Counted from the stretch's first letter, positions 26,019-34,611 are shown. The stretch: DNA of 39,048 bases from Flavobacteriales bacterium (GCA_007129985.1 SKUL01000325.1:1-39048); one strand, 5' to 3'. Notes: generated by a model not told the origin, from the sequence alone. Translations and numbers: made by a program.

Positions 26019-26405
26019 ATGGTAACAGCGGTAAGTAGTGGTATCAAGATTACGGTGGACACGAAGTACGAGCACGACTATTCTTCGCCTGCCAACGAGC
26101 AGTATTTCTTCATATACAACATCACCATCGAGAACACCAACGATTTCCCTGTGAAGTTGCTGAGAAGAGAGTGGTTTATCATCGACAGCAATGGCGACAA
26201 GCGCGAGGTGGAAGGCGAAGGCGTAGTGGGTGAGCAACCTGTTATCCCGCCCGGTAGCAAATACACCTACAGTTCAGGTTGCGATTTCATGACGGATTTC
26301 GGCTCGATGAGCGGTTCTTACCTGATGAAGCGTTTGGATGCCGGCCTCGTATTCAAAGCGCACATCCCTCGCTTTTATATGCTGGCTCCCTGGCGCTTAA
26401 ACTAA
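26019..26405 (+). CDS. apaG: ApaG domain protein
   Basis: A 128-residue ApaG protein, a small immunoglobulin-like fold; E. coli ApaG is linked to cobalt and magnesium resistance, but the molecular role is unresolved. The conserved block runs from YNITIENTN through LLRREWFIIDSNGD, VEGEGVVGEQPVIPPGS and YSSGCDFMTDFGSMSGSY (about 33-100), ending in FYMLAP. The length is normal and the start ATG begins a typical ApaG strand. A weak hairpin (26432-26438 with 26450-26456) follows without a T run. Confidence 0.93.
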   Translation: MVTAVSSGIKITVDTKYEHDYSSPANEQYFFIYNITIENTNDFPVKLLRREWFIIDSNGDKREVEGEGVVGEQPVIPPGSKYTYSSGCDFMTDFGSMSGSYLMKRLDAGLVFKAHIPRFYMLAPWRLN

Positions 26406-26534
26406 GAGTAATCAACCTATAGCCTCGGAGCGATTCCGGAAAAGACACTCGGAATCCGCCCAACAATTCCTCTAAGCTGAAAAGCCGATTCACCACGGCT
26501 TCCAACCACATTTGCAACAGGACCTCCATACTCC

Positions 26535-26578
26535 TTGTGAACCCACTTTGAATGGCTAATTTTGCCGCTCTATTTTTG
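26535..26578 (+). promoter_or_regulatory. Overlapping Bacteroidota-type promoters of pruA
   Basis: Two full matches overlap. TTG at 26535-26537, a 19-base spacer and TAATTTTG at 26557-26564 form one. TTG at 26548-26550, a 20-base spacer and TATTTTTG at 26571-26578 form the other. Starts would fall about 35 and 22 bases before the pruA ATG. Two start sites for one catabolic gene are plausible. Confidence 0.6.
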
Positions 26579-26606
26579 ATTAGTCACCCCGAAAACATCT
26601 CTGTTT

Positions 26607-28235
26607 ATGCCCAAAGGAATATACCAGGTGCCCCCTGTGGCCAATGAGCCGGTAAAAGATTATGCACCCGGAAGTGCAGAACGCGAATCGCTGCTTGCTA
26701 CCTATCGCAGTATGCTGCAGCAAGAACCTGTTGATGTACCTATGTACATCGGTAGCGAGGAGGTAAGAACCGGAAACAAACATCCGCTTTCGCCTCCGCA
26801 CGACCACCAGCGCATCATCGGCCACTTCAACTATGGCGATGCCTCGCACGTAAAATCAGCCATTGACGCTGCGTTGTCTGCACGTGAAGCCTGGAGCAAT
26901 CTGCCATGGGAACACCGTGCAAGCATCTTCCTAAAAGCCGCCGATTTGTTAGCAGGTCCTTTCCGCGACCGCATGAACGCTGCCACCATGCTCGGGCAGT
27001 CGAAAAACGCATTTCAGGCCGAGATTGACGCTGCCTGCGAATTGATTGACTTTTTGCGCTTTAATGTGGCGTACATGCAGCAGATTTACAGCGACCAGCC
27101 CGGCAGCAACCCCGGAATCTGGAACCGCATGGAATACCGCCCTCTGGAAGGTTTTGTATTCGCACTCACTCCATTTAACTTCACCTCTATTGCCGCCAAC
27201 CTTTGCGTAGCGCCCGCACTGATGGGCAACACGGTTGTTTGGAAGCCCGCCGATTCGCAGGTTTACTCCGCGCAAATCATTATGGAGCTGTTCAAAGCAG
27301 CAGGCGTTCCTGATGGAGTTATTAATATGGTAACACTCGATGGCCCTGAAGCTGGTGAGGTGATTTTCAACCACCCGGATTTTGCAGGTCTTCACTTTAC
27401 GGGCTCTACCGGAGTGTTCCGTCATTTGTGGACAACCATCGGTGCGAACATCGCCAAATACAAAAGCTACCCGCGCATCGTGGGCGAAACCGGCGGTAAA
27501 GACTTTGTGGTGGCTCACCGCAGCGCCGACCCCATTGAAGTGGCGGTAGCATTGTCTCGTGGCGCTTTCGAGTTCCAGGGACAGAAATGTTCGGCTGCCT
27601 CTCGTGCTTACATCCCCGACAATTTGTGGCCGGCAGTGAAAGAACAACTCCTGAGCGACCTCGCCTCATTCAAAATGGGAAGCCCCGAAGACTTTGGCAA
27701 CTTTGTAAATGCCGTGATTGACCGCAAAGCTTTCGATAAAATATCGGGCTATATTGACTACACAAAAGGGCAAAGCGACGCGAGCATCATCGCCGGTGGA
27801 AACTACGACGATTCAAAAGGATACTTTATTGAGCCCACCGTGGTTGAAACCACCAACCCGAAATTCCGAACCATGTGCGAGGAGATTTTTGGACCGGTGC
27901 TCACCATTTACGTTTATCCCGCCAACGATTTTGAAGCTACGCTCAAGCTTGTTGACAGCACATCGGAGTACGCCCTTACAGGTAGTATTTTCTCCGGTGA
28001 CCGCTATGCCATTGACCTCGCAACCCGCATGTTGGCCAATGCTGCAGGAAACTTCTACATCAACGACAAGCCAACAGGAGCCGTGGTAGGTCAGCAGCCT
28101 TTTGGAGGTGCGAGAGGTTCCGGAACCAACGACAAAGCCGGTTCTTACCTCAACCTCATCCGCTGGGTTTCACCAAGAACCATCAAAGAAACCTTTGTGC
28201 CTGCCAAGGACTACCGTTACCCTTTCCTCGGTTAA
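26607..28235 (+). CDS. pruA: L-glutamate gamma-semialdehyde (P5C) dehydrogenase
   Basis: A 542-residue aldehyde dehydrogenase that oxidises glutamate semialdehyde to glutamate with NAD+, the second step of proline breakdown. The catalytic cysteine is Cys328 in FEFQGQKCSAASRAY, and the general base Glu294 lies in VGETGGKDF. NAD-binding segments TPFNFTSI and FTGSTGVF are present, as is the C-terminal EIFGPVLTIYVY and QQPFGGARGSGTNDKAG. The FEFQGQKCSA and PFGGARGSGTNDKAG versions are specific to monofunctional P5C dehydrogenase, as found in Bacteroidota and mitochondria. No proline dehydrogenase gene is in the window. Confidence 0.97.
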   Translation: MPKGIYQVPPVANEPVKDYAPGSAERESLLATYRSMLQQEPVDVPMYIGSEEVRTGNKHPLSPPHDHQRIIGHFNYGDASHVKSAIDAALSAREAWSNLPWEHRASIFLKAADLLAGPFRDRMNAATMLGQSKNAFQAEIDAACELIDFLRFNVAYMQQIYSDQPGSNPGIWNRMEYRPLEGFVFALTPFNFTSIAANLCVAPALMGNTVVWKPADSQVYSAQIIMELFKAAGVPDGVINMVTLDGPEAGEVIFNHPDFAGLHFTGSTGVFRHLWTTIGANIAKYKSYPRIVGETGGKDFVVAHRSADPIEVAVALSRGAFEFQGQKCSAASRAYIPDNLWPAVKEQLLSDLASFKMGSPEDFGNFVNAVIDRKAFDKISGYIDYTKGQSDASIIAGGNYDDSKGYFIEPTVVETTNPKFRTMCEEIFGPVLTIYVYPANDFEATLKLVDSTSEYALTGSIFSGDRYAIDLATRMLANAAGNFYINDKPTGAVVGQQPFGGARGSGTNDKAGSYLNLIRWVSPRTIKETFVPAKDYRYPFLG

Positions 28236-28261
28236 TTCAATGTAACCTTGTGAAAAGTTTT

Positions 28262-28297
28262 AGGGGCAGGCCGTTTTCGGTTTGCCCCTTTCCTTGT
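28262..28297 (+). terminator. Intrinsic terminator after pruA
   Basis: A 10-bp stem (28263-28272 with 28279-28288, including two G-U pairs; loop of six) is followed by a T-rich tail. It separates pruA from the DivIC-like gene starting at 28309. Confidence 0.7.
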
Positions 28298-28308
28298 ACC
28301 TTTATGCC

Positions 28309-28599
28309 ATGCTCAAGCGAATTCCCAAATTCCTTCGAAACAAGTATGCCCTGGCAACGCTGGCCATGTTGCTGTGGATAACCTTTTTCCACAACAACGA
28401 CCTGATTTCACAGATGGGAGCCAGAATGAAACTCAATCAACTCGAAAACGAGCAGGAGTACTACAGGCAGCGCATTGAGGAAACCAAGGCAGCCATTCAC
28501 GACCTTACCACCAACAAGGAGTCTCTGGAGAAATTTGCCCGCGAGCATCACCACATGAAGAAAGAAGACGAAGACATTTTTCTCGTCATTTTTGACTAA
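28309..28599 (+). CDS. Septum formation initiator, FtsB/DivIC-like
   Basis: A 96-residue single-pass membrane protein of the FtsB/DivIC family, a component of the FtsQLB-type division complex. It has a short basic N-terminus (LKRIPKFLRNK), a membrane helix at about 13-29, and a coiled coil at about 38-70 (MKLNQLENEQEYY, IEETKAAIHDL). The typical family ending is LEKFAREHHHMKKEDEDIFLVIF. I use the ATG at 28309; the open frame reaches back to a TTG at 28282 inside the pruA terminator. It precedes the methylmalonyl-CoA mutase genes, as in many Flavobacteriales. Confidence 0.88.
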   Translation: MLKRIPKFLRNKYALATLAMLLWITFFHNNDLISQMGARMKLNQLENEQEYYRQRIEETKAAIHDLTTNKESLEKFAREHHHMKKEDEDIFLVIFD

Positions 28600-28625
28600 G
28601 CCCGCAACCGGCGGCCTGACAGCGC

Positions 28626-30047
28626 ATGAAAGACGCAACAAAACCCTTTGACCCGACCTCAGCCGAAGATTGGCGCAACCTTATCCGAAAGGAGTTAAAG
28701 TCCCTCGACTACGACGACCTTTGCTGGACTCCTGCCAACGGCCTCCATCTGAAACCCGATTACAGCAGCGAGGATTTACCCGAACCTGCAGTATTTATCC
28801 CCGGAAATGGCCGTCCCGAAGGCTGGCTTATTCGCGAGGATGTGGCTGAAACGGCCTCCGCAGATGCCAACAAAACAGGACTCAAACTGCTCAACAACGG
28901 GGTACATGCGCTAGGCTTCAGGGGTGATTTTTCGTCGGAAGATGATTTAAAAGCCCTGCTGAAAGACATTGAACTACCCTACATTTCCGTGCACTTCGAA
29001 GGCACTACCCGTCCGCGCGTGCTGCTGGAATCACTGGGACAACACGCCAAGAGTAAAGGCTACAGCCCTGATTCGATTAACGGCGGTATGGCATTCGACC
29101 CCATTACGGTACTTTTAAGTCGCGGCAACTGGATATTGAACGAGGCGCGCGACGCCGAAATGGTGCAAGAGCTTCTGAATCTTCGCCTCGAAACCGGACT
29201 TCAACGCTTCACCCCTCTTCGGGTTGACGCATCCATGTACCACCATGCCGGAGCGGATACCGTTACAGAACTCGCCGCAGCACTGGCCCACGCCAACGAA
29301 TACCTGAACTGGTCGCGCGAAGCCAACATTGCGCCCGACGATGCCGCAGCGGGTATTTCGTTCCGACTGGCTTGCGGAAGGTCATACTACACCCAGATTG
29401 CCAAGCTCCGCGCATTGCGTCCACTTTGGGCCAATGTGTGCAAGGCCTATGGTGCCAATCCGCAAAAAGCGGCACAGGTGCAGATTGCGTGCATCACCAG
29501 TCCACGTGAGCGCTCTATGCGAGACCCTTACACCAACATGCTCCGAAACACCACCCAGGCGATGGCTGCGGTTATCGGGGGCTGCAACCACCTGAGGGTT
29601 CTACCGCACGACGACCAGCACAACGATTTCAGCTTGCGCATTGCACGCAACATTCAGTTGCTCCTGGCAGAAGAGGTTCACCTTCGCGAAGTGACTGACC
29701 CTGCCGCGGGCTCTTACATGTTGGAGCGCCTTACTCACGATTTGATGCAGCAAGTTTGGAAACGATTCAAAGAGATAGAGGCGCAAGGCGGTCTCATTGA
29801 AGCAGCCAAAAACGGATGGTTGCAAGAGCAAATCAGCCTTGAAGCCGCCGAAGAAGAGCGCAAAGTCTCGGAAGGAATTCTCACCTACATTGGCGCCAAC
29901 AAGTATCCCAATCCCGATGAACAGGGAAGTGTGCAGGCAGAAAGAAACGCAGAATCTGCCATTACTGAGAGCAAGATGGTAGAGCCGCTCAAATTGCGCC
30001 GCGCCGCTCAACACGTTGAATCCATGTCACAAAGCACCACTGCATGA
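28626..30047 (+). CDS. mutA: Methylmalonyl-CoA mutase small (beta) subunit
   Basis: A 473-residue small subunit of heterodimeric methylmalonyl-CoA mutase. It resembles the TIM-barrel part of the large subunit (AAGISFRLACGRSYYTQIAKLRALRPLWANV, LRNTTQAMAAVIGGC, SLRIARNIQLLLAEEVHLREVTDPAAGSYM) but ends before the cobalamin domain. The DxHxxG motif is therefore absent, and it is expected to be non-catalytic. At 473 residues it is shorter than the classic propionibacterial subunit of about 640, as common in Bacteroidota. The stop overlaps the large-subunit start (ATGA). Confidence 0.94.
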   Translation: MKDATKPFDPTSAEDWRNLIRKELKSLDYDDLCWTPANGLHLKPDYSSEDLPEPAVFIPGNGRPEGWLIREDVAETASADANKTGLKLLNNGVHALGFRGDFSSEDDLKALLKDIELPYISVHFEGTTRPRVLLESLGQHAKSKGYSPDSINGGMAFDPITVLLSRGNWILNEARDAEMVQELLNLRLETGLQRFTPLRVDASMYHHAGADTVTELAAALAHANEYLNWSREANIAPDDAAAGISFRLACGRSYYTQIAKLRALRPLWANVCKAYGANPQKAAQVQIACITSPRERSMRDPYTNMLRNTTQAMAAVIGGCNHLRVLPHDDQHNDFSLRIARNIQLLLAEEVHLREVTDPAAGSYMLERLTHDLMQQVWKRFKEIEAQGGLIEAAKNGWLQEQISLEAAEEERKVSEGILTYIGANKYPNPDEQGSVQAERNAESAITESKMVEPLKLRRAAQHVESMSQSTTA

Positions 30048-32182
30048 CCCGTATTTCGTTTCAGGATATCGAATTGGATTTTGGTCTGCTTCAACCGGGC
30101 AAGCCTCACTTGGAAACGGGTATGAATACCCCCGAGGGTATTGAGCTCAAACCCCGCTACAGCGCCGAAGACCTCAAAGAAGTGAGTCACCTCGGTTTTC
30201 AGGCGGGCTCCCCTCCTTACCTGCGCGGCCCATACGCCTCCATGTACACCGTGCGCCCCTGGACCATCCGCCAGTACGCCGGTTTTAGCACCGCAGAAGA
30301 AAGCAATTCATTCTACCGCAGAAATCTCGCCGCCGGACAAAAAGGACTGTCGGTTGCATTTGACCTTGCCACCCATCGCGGCTATGATTCCGACCATCCG
30401 CGCGTGGTTGGAGACGTAGGTAAAGCCGGTGTAGCCATTGACAGCGTGCTTGATATGAAGCTGTTGTTCGACCAAATTCCGCTCGATAAGATGTCGGTTT
30501 CCATGACCATGAACGGCGCAGTATTGCCCATCATGGCCTTTTATATTGTAGCGGCTGAGGAACAAGGTGTATCGCCCGACCAACTTTCAGGAACCATTCA
30601 GAACGATATTCTGAAGGAATTCATGGTTCGCAATACCTATATCTATCCTCCGGGGCCGTCTATGCGAATTGTGGCCGACATTTTCCGCTTTACCTCGCGC
30701 CAGATGCCGCGATTCAACTCCATCAGCATCTCGGGCTACCACATGCACGAAGCAGGTGCACCGGCAGATATCGAGCTGGCCTATACACTCGCCGACGGAC
30801 TTGAATACGTCCGCACCGGACTTGAAGCCGGGTTGAGCATTGACGATTTTGCTCCGCGGCTTTCGTTTTTCTGGGCAATTGGGATGAACCATTTTATGGA
30901 GATTGCTAAAATGCGGGCCGGCCGATTGCTTTGGGCGGAGATGATTCAGCAGTTCAATCCGGAGAACCAAAAATCGCTGGCATTGCGCACACATTGTCAA
31001 ACATCGGGCTGGAGTCTTACGGAGCAAGACCCGTTCAACAACGTGGCCCGAACCTGCATCGAAGCGTTGGCTGCAGCTTTTGGCGGTACGCAATCTCTCC
31101 ACACCAATGCGCTGGATGAGGCCATTGCCCTTCCGACTGATTTCTCGGCGCGCATAGCCCGAAACACGCAGATTTATCTTCAGGAAGAAACCGACATCTG
31201 CAAAGTGGTTGACCCTTGGGGTGGCTCGTATTACGTGGAAAGCCTTACCCACGAATTGTACCACCGCGCCAAAAAGCACCTCGCTGAAATTGAAGAACTG
31301 GGCGGAATGGCCAAAGCCATCGAAACAGGTGTTCCGAAAATGCGAATTGAGGAAGCCGCTGCCAAAAAGCAGGCGCGCATTGACGGCGGAAGCTCGGTGA
31401 TTGTGGGCGTGAACCGATACGAAACCGATGAGAAAACCAACATCGAAATTCGCGATGTGGACAACACAGAGGTGCGCCGACAACAACTTGAACGACTTCA
31501 AAAACTCAAATCCGAACGCGATGAAAATGCTTGTCAGCAGGCATTGAACGCGTTGACCGAAGGTGCCAAAAGTGGCGAGGGCAACCTCCTTGAACTGGCC
31601 GTAGAAGCCGCCCGAAAGCGCGCGAGCCTCGGTGAGATTTCGTTCGCACTCGAAAAAGTATTTGGCCGTTATCAGGCTACCATCCGCTCTATAACCGGCG
31701 TATATTCCGAAGAGGTGAAAAACGACGAAGACTTCAACAAGGCGCGCCAAATGTGCAACGACTTTGCCGCCATTGCCGGGCGCAGACCCCGCATCATGAT
31801 TGCCAAAATGGGCCAGGACGGACACGACCGCGGAGCCAAGGTCATTGCTACCGCTTTTGCGGACATCGGCTTTGATGTGGATATCGGGCCGCTTTTTCAA
31901 ACTCCCGAAGAAGCCGCCAAGCAAGCCGTTGAAAACGATGTACACGTGCTCGGCGTGTCATCGCTGGCAGCAGGGCATAAAACGCTCGTACCTGCGGTAA
32001 TTGAAGCACTTAAACAAGCAGGCAGGGAAGATATGCTGGTGGTGGCCGGTGGCGTTATCCCGCAGCAGGATTATGATTTTCTGTACAACGCCGGGGTGGT
32101 TGGCGTATTTGGTCCGGGTACGCGCATAGCCAAAGCAGCGCAGCATATTCTTGATATTCTGACCCAGGGATATCAGGCCTGA
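30044..32182 (+). CDS. mutB: Methylmalonyl-CoA mutase large (alpha) subunit
   Basis: A 712-residue adenosylcobalamin-dependent mutase interconverting methylmalonyl-CoA and succinyl-CoA. The N-terminal barrel contains PYLRGPYASMYTVRPWTIRQYAGF, the substrate-binding signature of the family. The C-terminal domain has the base-off cobalamin motif GQDGHDRGAKV with His594 as the lower ligand, then GVSSLAAGH and VAGGVIPQQD. All key residues are present and the length is standard. It begins four bases inside the mutA stop, so the heterodimer is probably made in equal amounts by translational coupling. Confidence 0.97.
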   Translation: MTRISFQDIELDFGLLQPGKPHLETGMNTPEGIELKPRYSAEDLKEVSHLGFQAGSPPYLRGPYASMYTVRPWTIRQYAGFSTAEESNSFYRRNLAAGQKGLSVAFDLATHRGYDSDHPRVVGDVGKAGVAIDSVLDMKLLFDQIPLDKMSVSMTMNGAVLPIMAFYIVAAEEQGVSPDQLSGTIQNDILKEFMVRNTYIYPPGPSMRIVADIFRFTSRQMPRFNSISISGYHMHEAGAPADIELAYTLADGLEYVRTGLEAGLSIDDFAPRLSFFWAIGMNHFMEIAKMRAGRLLWAEMIQQFNPENQKSLALRTHCQTSGWSLTEQDPFNNVARTCIEALAAAFGGTQSLHTNALDEAIALPTDFSARIARNTQIYLQEETDICKVVDPWGGSYYVESLTHELYHRAKKHLAEIEELGGMAKAIETGVPKMRIEEAAAKKQARIDGGSSVIVGVNRYETDEKTNIEIRDVDNTEVRRQQLERLQKLKSERDENACQQALNALTEGAKSGEGNLLELAVEAARKRASLGEISFALEKVFGRYQATIRSITGVYSEEVKNDEDFNKARQMCNDFAAIAGRRPRIMIAKMGQDGHDRGAKVIATAFADIGFDVDIGPLFQTPEEAAKQAVENDVHVLGVSSLAAGHKTLVPAVIEALKQAGREDMLVVAGGVIPQQDYDFLYNAGVVGVFGPGTRIAKAAQHILDILTQGYQA

Positions 32183-32229
32183 TGATTCAAAAACCTTCGC
32201 GCTTCTGAATTGTTATTTCACCAATGGTC

Positions 32230-32260
32230 TTGCAATGCAAGGTCTGTTTGTGTAATTTTA
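32230..32260 (+). promoter_or_regulatory. Candidate promoter of the 32282 gene
   Basis: TTG at 32230-32232, a 20-base spacer, then TAATTTTA at 32253-32260; the last base differs from TAnnTTTG. It lies 22 bases before the ATG pair at 32282/32285. Confidence 0.35.
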
Positions 32261-32281
32261 GACAATCAAATCGGGAGAGAA

Positions 32282-33007
32282 ATGATGAGAGATGTGAATT
32301 TGCGCGATGCGCTGAACGACGCCGAAAACAACCCCATTGAAACAAGCTTACTGGACAAAGTAAATGACTGGCTTCGCGACGATGCGGTTCAGGACAGAGA
32401 CATACTACAGTCTATCGAGGAGAACCCCGGAAACGAGCCTTTGCTCAACGCTTCTAAATTAGATGCCAAACGCATTTACTCCAAAGAAGCCATTGAGCGC
32501 GTTGCCGTAAAATACCGACTGCGGTTTTTGGGCACGCAGCACTACAGCGGTGAAATTCCGCAGGAAGCCATTTCCAAACTCCGCAACCTACAGCGCGTGC
32601 AAAATGTACAAACGGACCGCTACTATATTCTGGCGCCGGCAACGAAATTTAAACTAAGCGACTGCAACCAGGACCCTCTGCTTTTTCTGCCCGTTTCCAA
32701 CGGAAAATTTTATCTGGTACACCAGTGGGGCAATGACCTGAAGTGGTATCGCTCCATCATGAAGTTTCCGTTCCGGAGTCCGGCAACGCTGGCTGCAACG
32801 GTGCTTGCCTTTACATTGCTGCTTACCTTCGTGTTACCCAACAGCATGATTACCGCCGAAACGGAAGCGACTTTCTTCAACCCGGGCAGACTGGTGTTCT
32901 TCCTTTGGATGAACCTTCTGATGGCCGCCGTGCTGTCATACCTCTGTTTCGCGTTTCATTTCACTTTTAGCAAATACAACTGGAACAGTCGGTTTTTCAA
33001 CGATTAG
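32282..33007 (+). CDS. Unrecognised two-helix membrane protein
   Basis: A 241-residue protein from the ATG at 32282 (a second ATG follows at once). I do not recognise a family. The first 165 residues are soluble and charged: RDVNLRDALNDAENNPIE, then a repeatedly acidic region, then a mixed alpha/beta segment with RYYILAPATKFKLSDCNQDP and FLPVSNGKFYLVHQWGNDLKWYR. Two hydrophobic helices follow near the C-terminus (about 168-187 and 205-228), leaving a short tail rich in Asn and Phe. A cytoplasmic sensor-like domain tethered to the membrane is one reading. A promoter-like site lies directly upstream, and a lipoprotein gene follows and probably overlaps it. Confidence 0.75.
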   Translation: MMRDVNLRDALNDAENNPIETSLLDKVNDWLRDDAVQDRDILQSIEENPGNEPLLNASKLDAKRIYSKEAIERVAVKYRLRFLGTQHYSGEIPQEAISKLRNLQRVQNVQTDRYYILAPATKFKLSDCNQDPLLFLPVSNGKFYLVHQWGNDLKWYRSIMKFPFRSPATLAATVLAFTLLLTFVLPNSMITAETEATFFNPGRLVFFLWMNLLMAAVLSYLCFAFHFTFSKYNWNSRFFND

Positions 33008-33018
33008 CCTGGCTTCTG

Positions 33019-33510
33019 TTGGCCGGCTTGTGCGTACTGCTCAGTGCGGGATGCTCTCAGTCGAAGAAAACCGCATCGGCTCATCCTTCTTTCAAGCTTG
33101 AAAGTGCCGAACTAACCATTCACCGCGAGTATCCGGGAGTTTCCGGCCCCACGTGGTATTTCCTGATGTATGAGCTCAAGCTTTCCGTTGAAGCTGAAAA
33201 GCCGGTAAGGTTTGTTGAGTTAAAGGCTGACGGTCGCTCCCTTCCCGTTTTGCAGGTTGTTGGCGGCATGCAATGGTATCAGCGCAGCAACACCGACTTG
33301 TTTTCGGGAACAGAAAAGGAACTCTACGTCCGCGGCCAGGAAACCATCAACCTGCCTGAAAACACAGGTACAACGGCTCCACCCGACGTACCTGAAACCG
33401 TTTTGTTGGTTTATGAAATCAACAACAAGCGATTCGAGCTGCCGATAAGCCAAATCAAAGTGGGAGAACAGGTTTTCCGACCCATGATGCAGTCACCCCA
33501 CAGCGATTAG
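33019..33510 (+). CDS. Small lipoprotein of unknown function, start uncertain
   Basis: A predicted lipoprotein of about 163 residues with lipobox LLSAGC, no recognised domain, and a strand-rich mature part (ELTIHREYPGVSGPTWYF, PVRFVELKADGRSLPV, TVLLVYEINNKRFELPI). The first conventional start is the TTG at 33019, but it leaves a signal of only 11 residues without a positive charge. In the same frame, upstream codons encode QRLAWLLLAG, giving a proper lipoprotein signal if translation begins at the CTG at 32980 or the ATA at 32974. A stop at 32968-32970 limits the frame. Its stop overlaps that of the convergent DUF2807 gene by three bases. Confidence 0.72.
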   Translation: MAGLCVLLSAGCSQSKKTASAHPSFKLESAELTIHREYPGVSGPTWYFLMYELKLSVEAEKPVRFVELKADGRSLPVLQVVGGMQWYQRSNTDLFSGTEKELYVRGQETINLPENTGTTAPPDVPETVLLVYEINNKRFELPISQIKVGEQVFRPMMQSPHSD

Positions 33511-34235
33511 CGCATCGGCCGTATGCTACCGCTTCCTTTTACCGAAAACGTCGAATCGCGCGGAGCACCCGTATAGCGGATATCGCCACTGCCGGAAACA
33601 CTGGCCTCAAGAGACTCCTCGGCGTTTACAAAAGCATCGCCACTACCTGAAATTTTAACGCTCGTAGATTTGGCAGTCATGTTTTGGCCTTTAAAGTCGC
33701 CCGAACCCTTTATGGTCACTTCCAGTCTATCGGCCTTACCGTTGAAGCGAATATCTCCGGAGCCCTGAATATCGGCCTCGATATGACGGTAGGTACCTTC
33801 GGCTGTGATATCACCGGAGCCTTTTACCTTCATCTTCATGGTTCCGCCCAACAAATCGGTGAGTCCGTGAATATCGCCGGAGCCATATACAGCCAATCCC
33901 TCTACACGCTCAGTATTGAGATAGACCTCTACTACTTCTTTGCTTTGAAAGCACTCGTCGGAGTTGATGGTCAAAACACCATTCTCAACTTCGATGCTCA
34001 GCAGGTCGGCTATATTTTTTTGTGCTTTAATAGTAGCCTGAGTAGGAAAATGATTCTGGCTGATGAATACATTCACCGGGCACCTCACTTCAACCGATGA
34101 AAAAGCATCTACAGATATGGACTCCTGCACTACCTCCCCCGCACCTTTTTCGCAGGGCACGCAGGATACCAGCAATGCGCTGAGCGCAATGGTCACGCTA
34201 ATACGGACTGATTTTGTGAATGTCGTTGTTGTCAT
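33507..34235 (-). CDS. DUF2807 (GIN-domain) lipoprotein, adhesin-head-like
   Basis: A 242-residue lipoprotein, from the ATG at 34235, with lipobox ALLVSC. The mature part is a DUF2807 domain, described as a putative autotransporter adhesin head with a right-handed beta-helix. Seven evenly spaced turns carry GSGD or GSGS: YGSGDIHG, KGSGDITAEG, QGSGDIRFNG, KGSGDFKGQ, SGSGDAFV, SGSGDIRYTG and a final KGSGSI. The front part has VEVRCPVNVFISQ and VENGVLTINSDE, typical of the family. Longer open frame to 34343 is inside the next gene. Function is unknown; a cell-surface role is likely by localisation. Confidence 0.87.
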   Translation of the reverse strand: MTTTTFTKSVRISVTIALSALLVSCVPCEKGAGEVVQESISVDAFSSVEVRCPVNVFISQNHFPTQATIKAQKNIADLLSIEVENGVLTINSDECFQSKEVVEVYLNTERVEGLAVYGSGDIHGLTDLLGGTMKMKVKGSGDITAEGTYRHIEADIQGSGDIRFNGKADRLEVTIKGSGDFKGQNMTAKSTSVKISGSGDAFVNAEESLEASVSGSGDIRYTGAPRDSTFSVKGSGSIRPMR

Positions 34236-34611
34236 CTTCGATTTGGTTTTTGATATAGCGTATTTTGAGCGCCAACATGGCAAACTCAGGTTGGTTTCGT
34301 TGTTTGAGCCAATGCACGGAGTCGTCATCCCCATCGCCGGCACGGGCTACTCTGGAAAGCACATCATAGCCATGGATTTGGAGCCATTCAAAGGCCTGTT
34401 CATTTCCCTCGGCTCCATTAATGGTAGCCATCAGATGCGGAAAGCCGTTCTCCATCAGCCAATCGCGTGCTTCCTGCTGATTGCGCAGCGCAAAGCAAAA
34501 AATACCCAACTCGGGATAGCCGTTTTTCATCAGCCAATCGCGAATGCCACGATTTCCTGTGAGGGCTTCACCCCACGCGAGCAAAATTTTAGCCGGATAC
34601 GCACCTTTCAT
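34198..34611 (-). CDS. 25-residue tandem repeat protein, unknown
   Basis: A 137-residue protein I do not recognise. It contains consecutive units of exactly 25 residues starting at positions 24, 49, 74 and 99, with the pattern x-D/E-W-L-x-x-N/H-G-Y/F-P-x-L followed by G-N-x-x-A/S. The first two read RDWLMKNGYPEL and RDWLMENGFPHL. A weaker unit precedes them (AYPAKILLAWGEALTGN). This looks like a short helical solenoid, perhaps for protein binding. There is no signal peptide or membrane helix. The tail DDNNDIHK is acidic. Its 3' end overlaps the DUF2807 start by 38 bases, so the two genes are probably co-translated. Confidence 0.68.
   Translation of the reverse strand: MKGAYPAKILLAWGEALTGNRGIRDWLMKNGYPELGIFCFALRNQQEARDWLMENGFPHLMATINGAEGNEQAFEWLQIHGYDVLSRVARAGDGDDDSVHWLKQRNQPEFAMLALKIRYIKNQIEDDNNDIHKISPY

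Noticed and set aside
26432..26456. Hairpin after apaG as an intrinsic terminator
   Set aside because: The stem has seven pairs with an 11-base loop and no T run follows, so termination is not supported.
30587..31945. Open frame of 452 residues antisense to mutB
   Set aside because: The sense strand encodes an intact methylmalonyl-CoA mutase with all motifs; the antisense frame has no recognisable domain.
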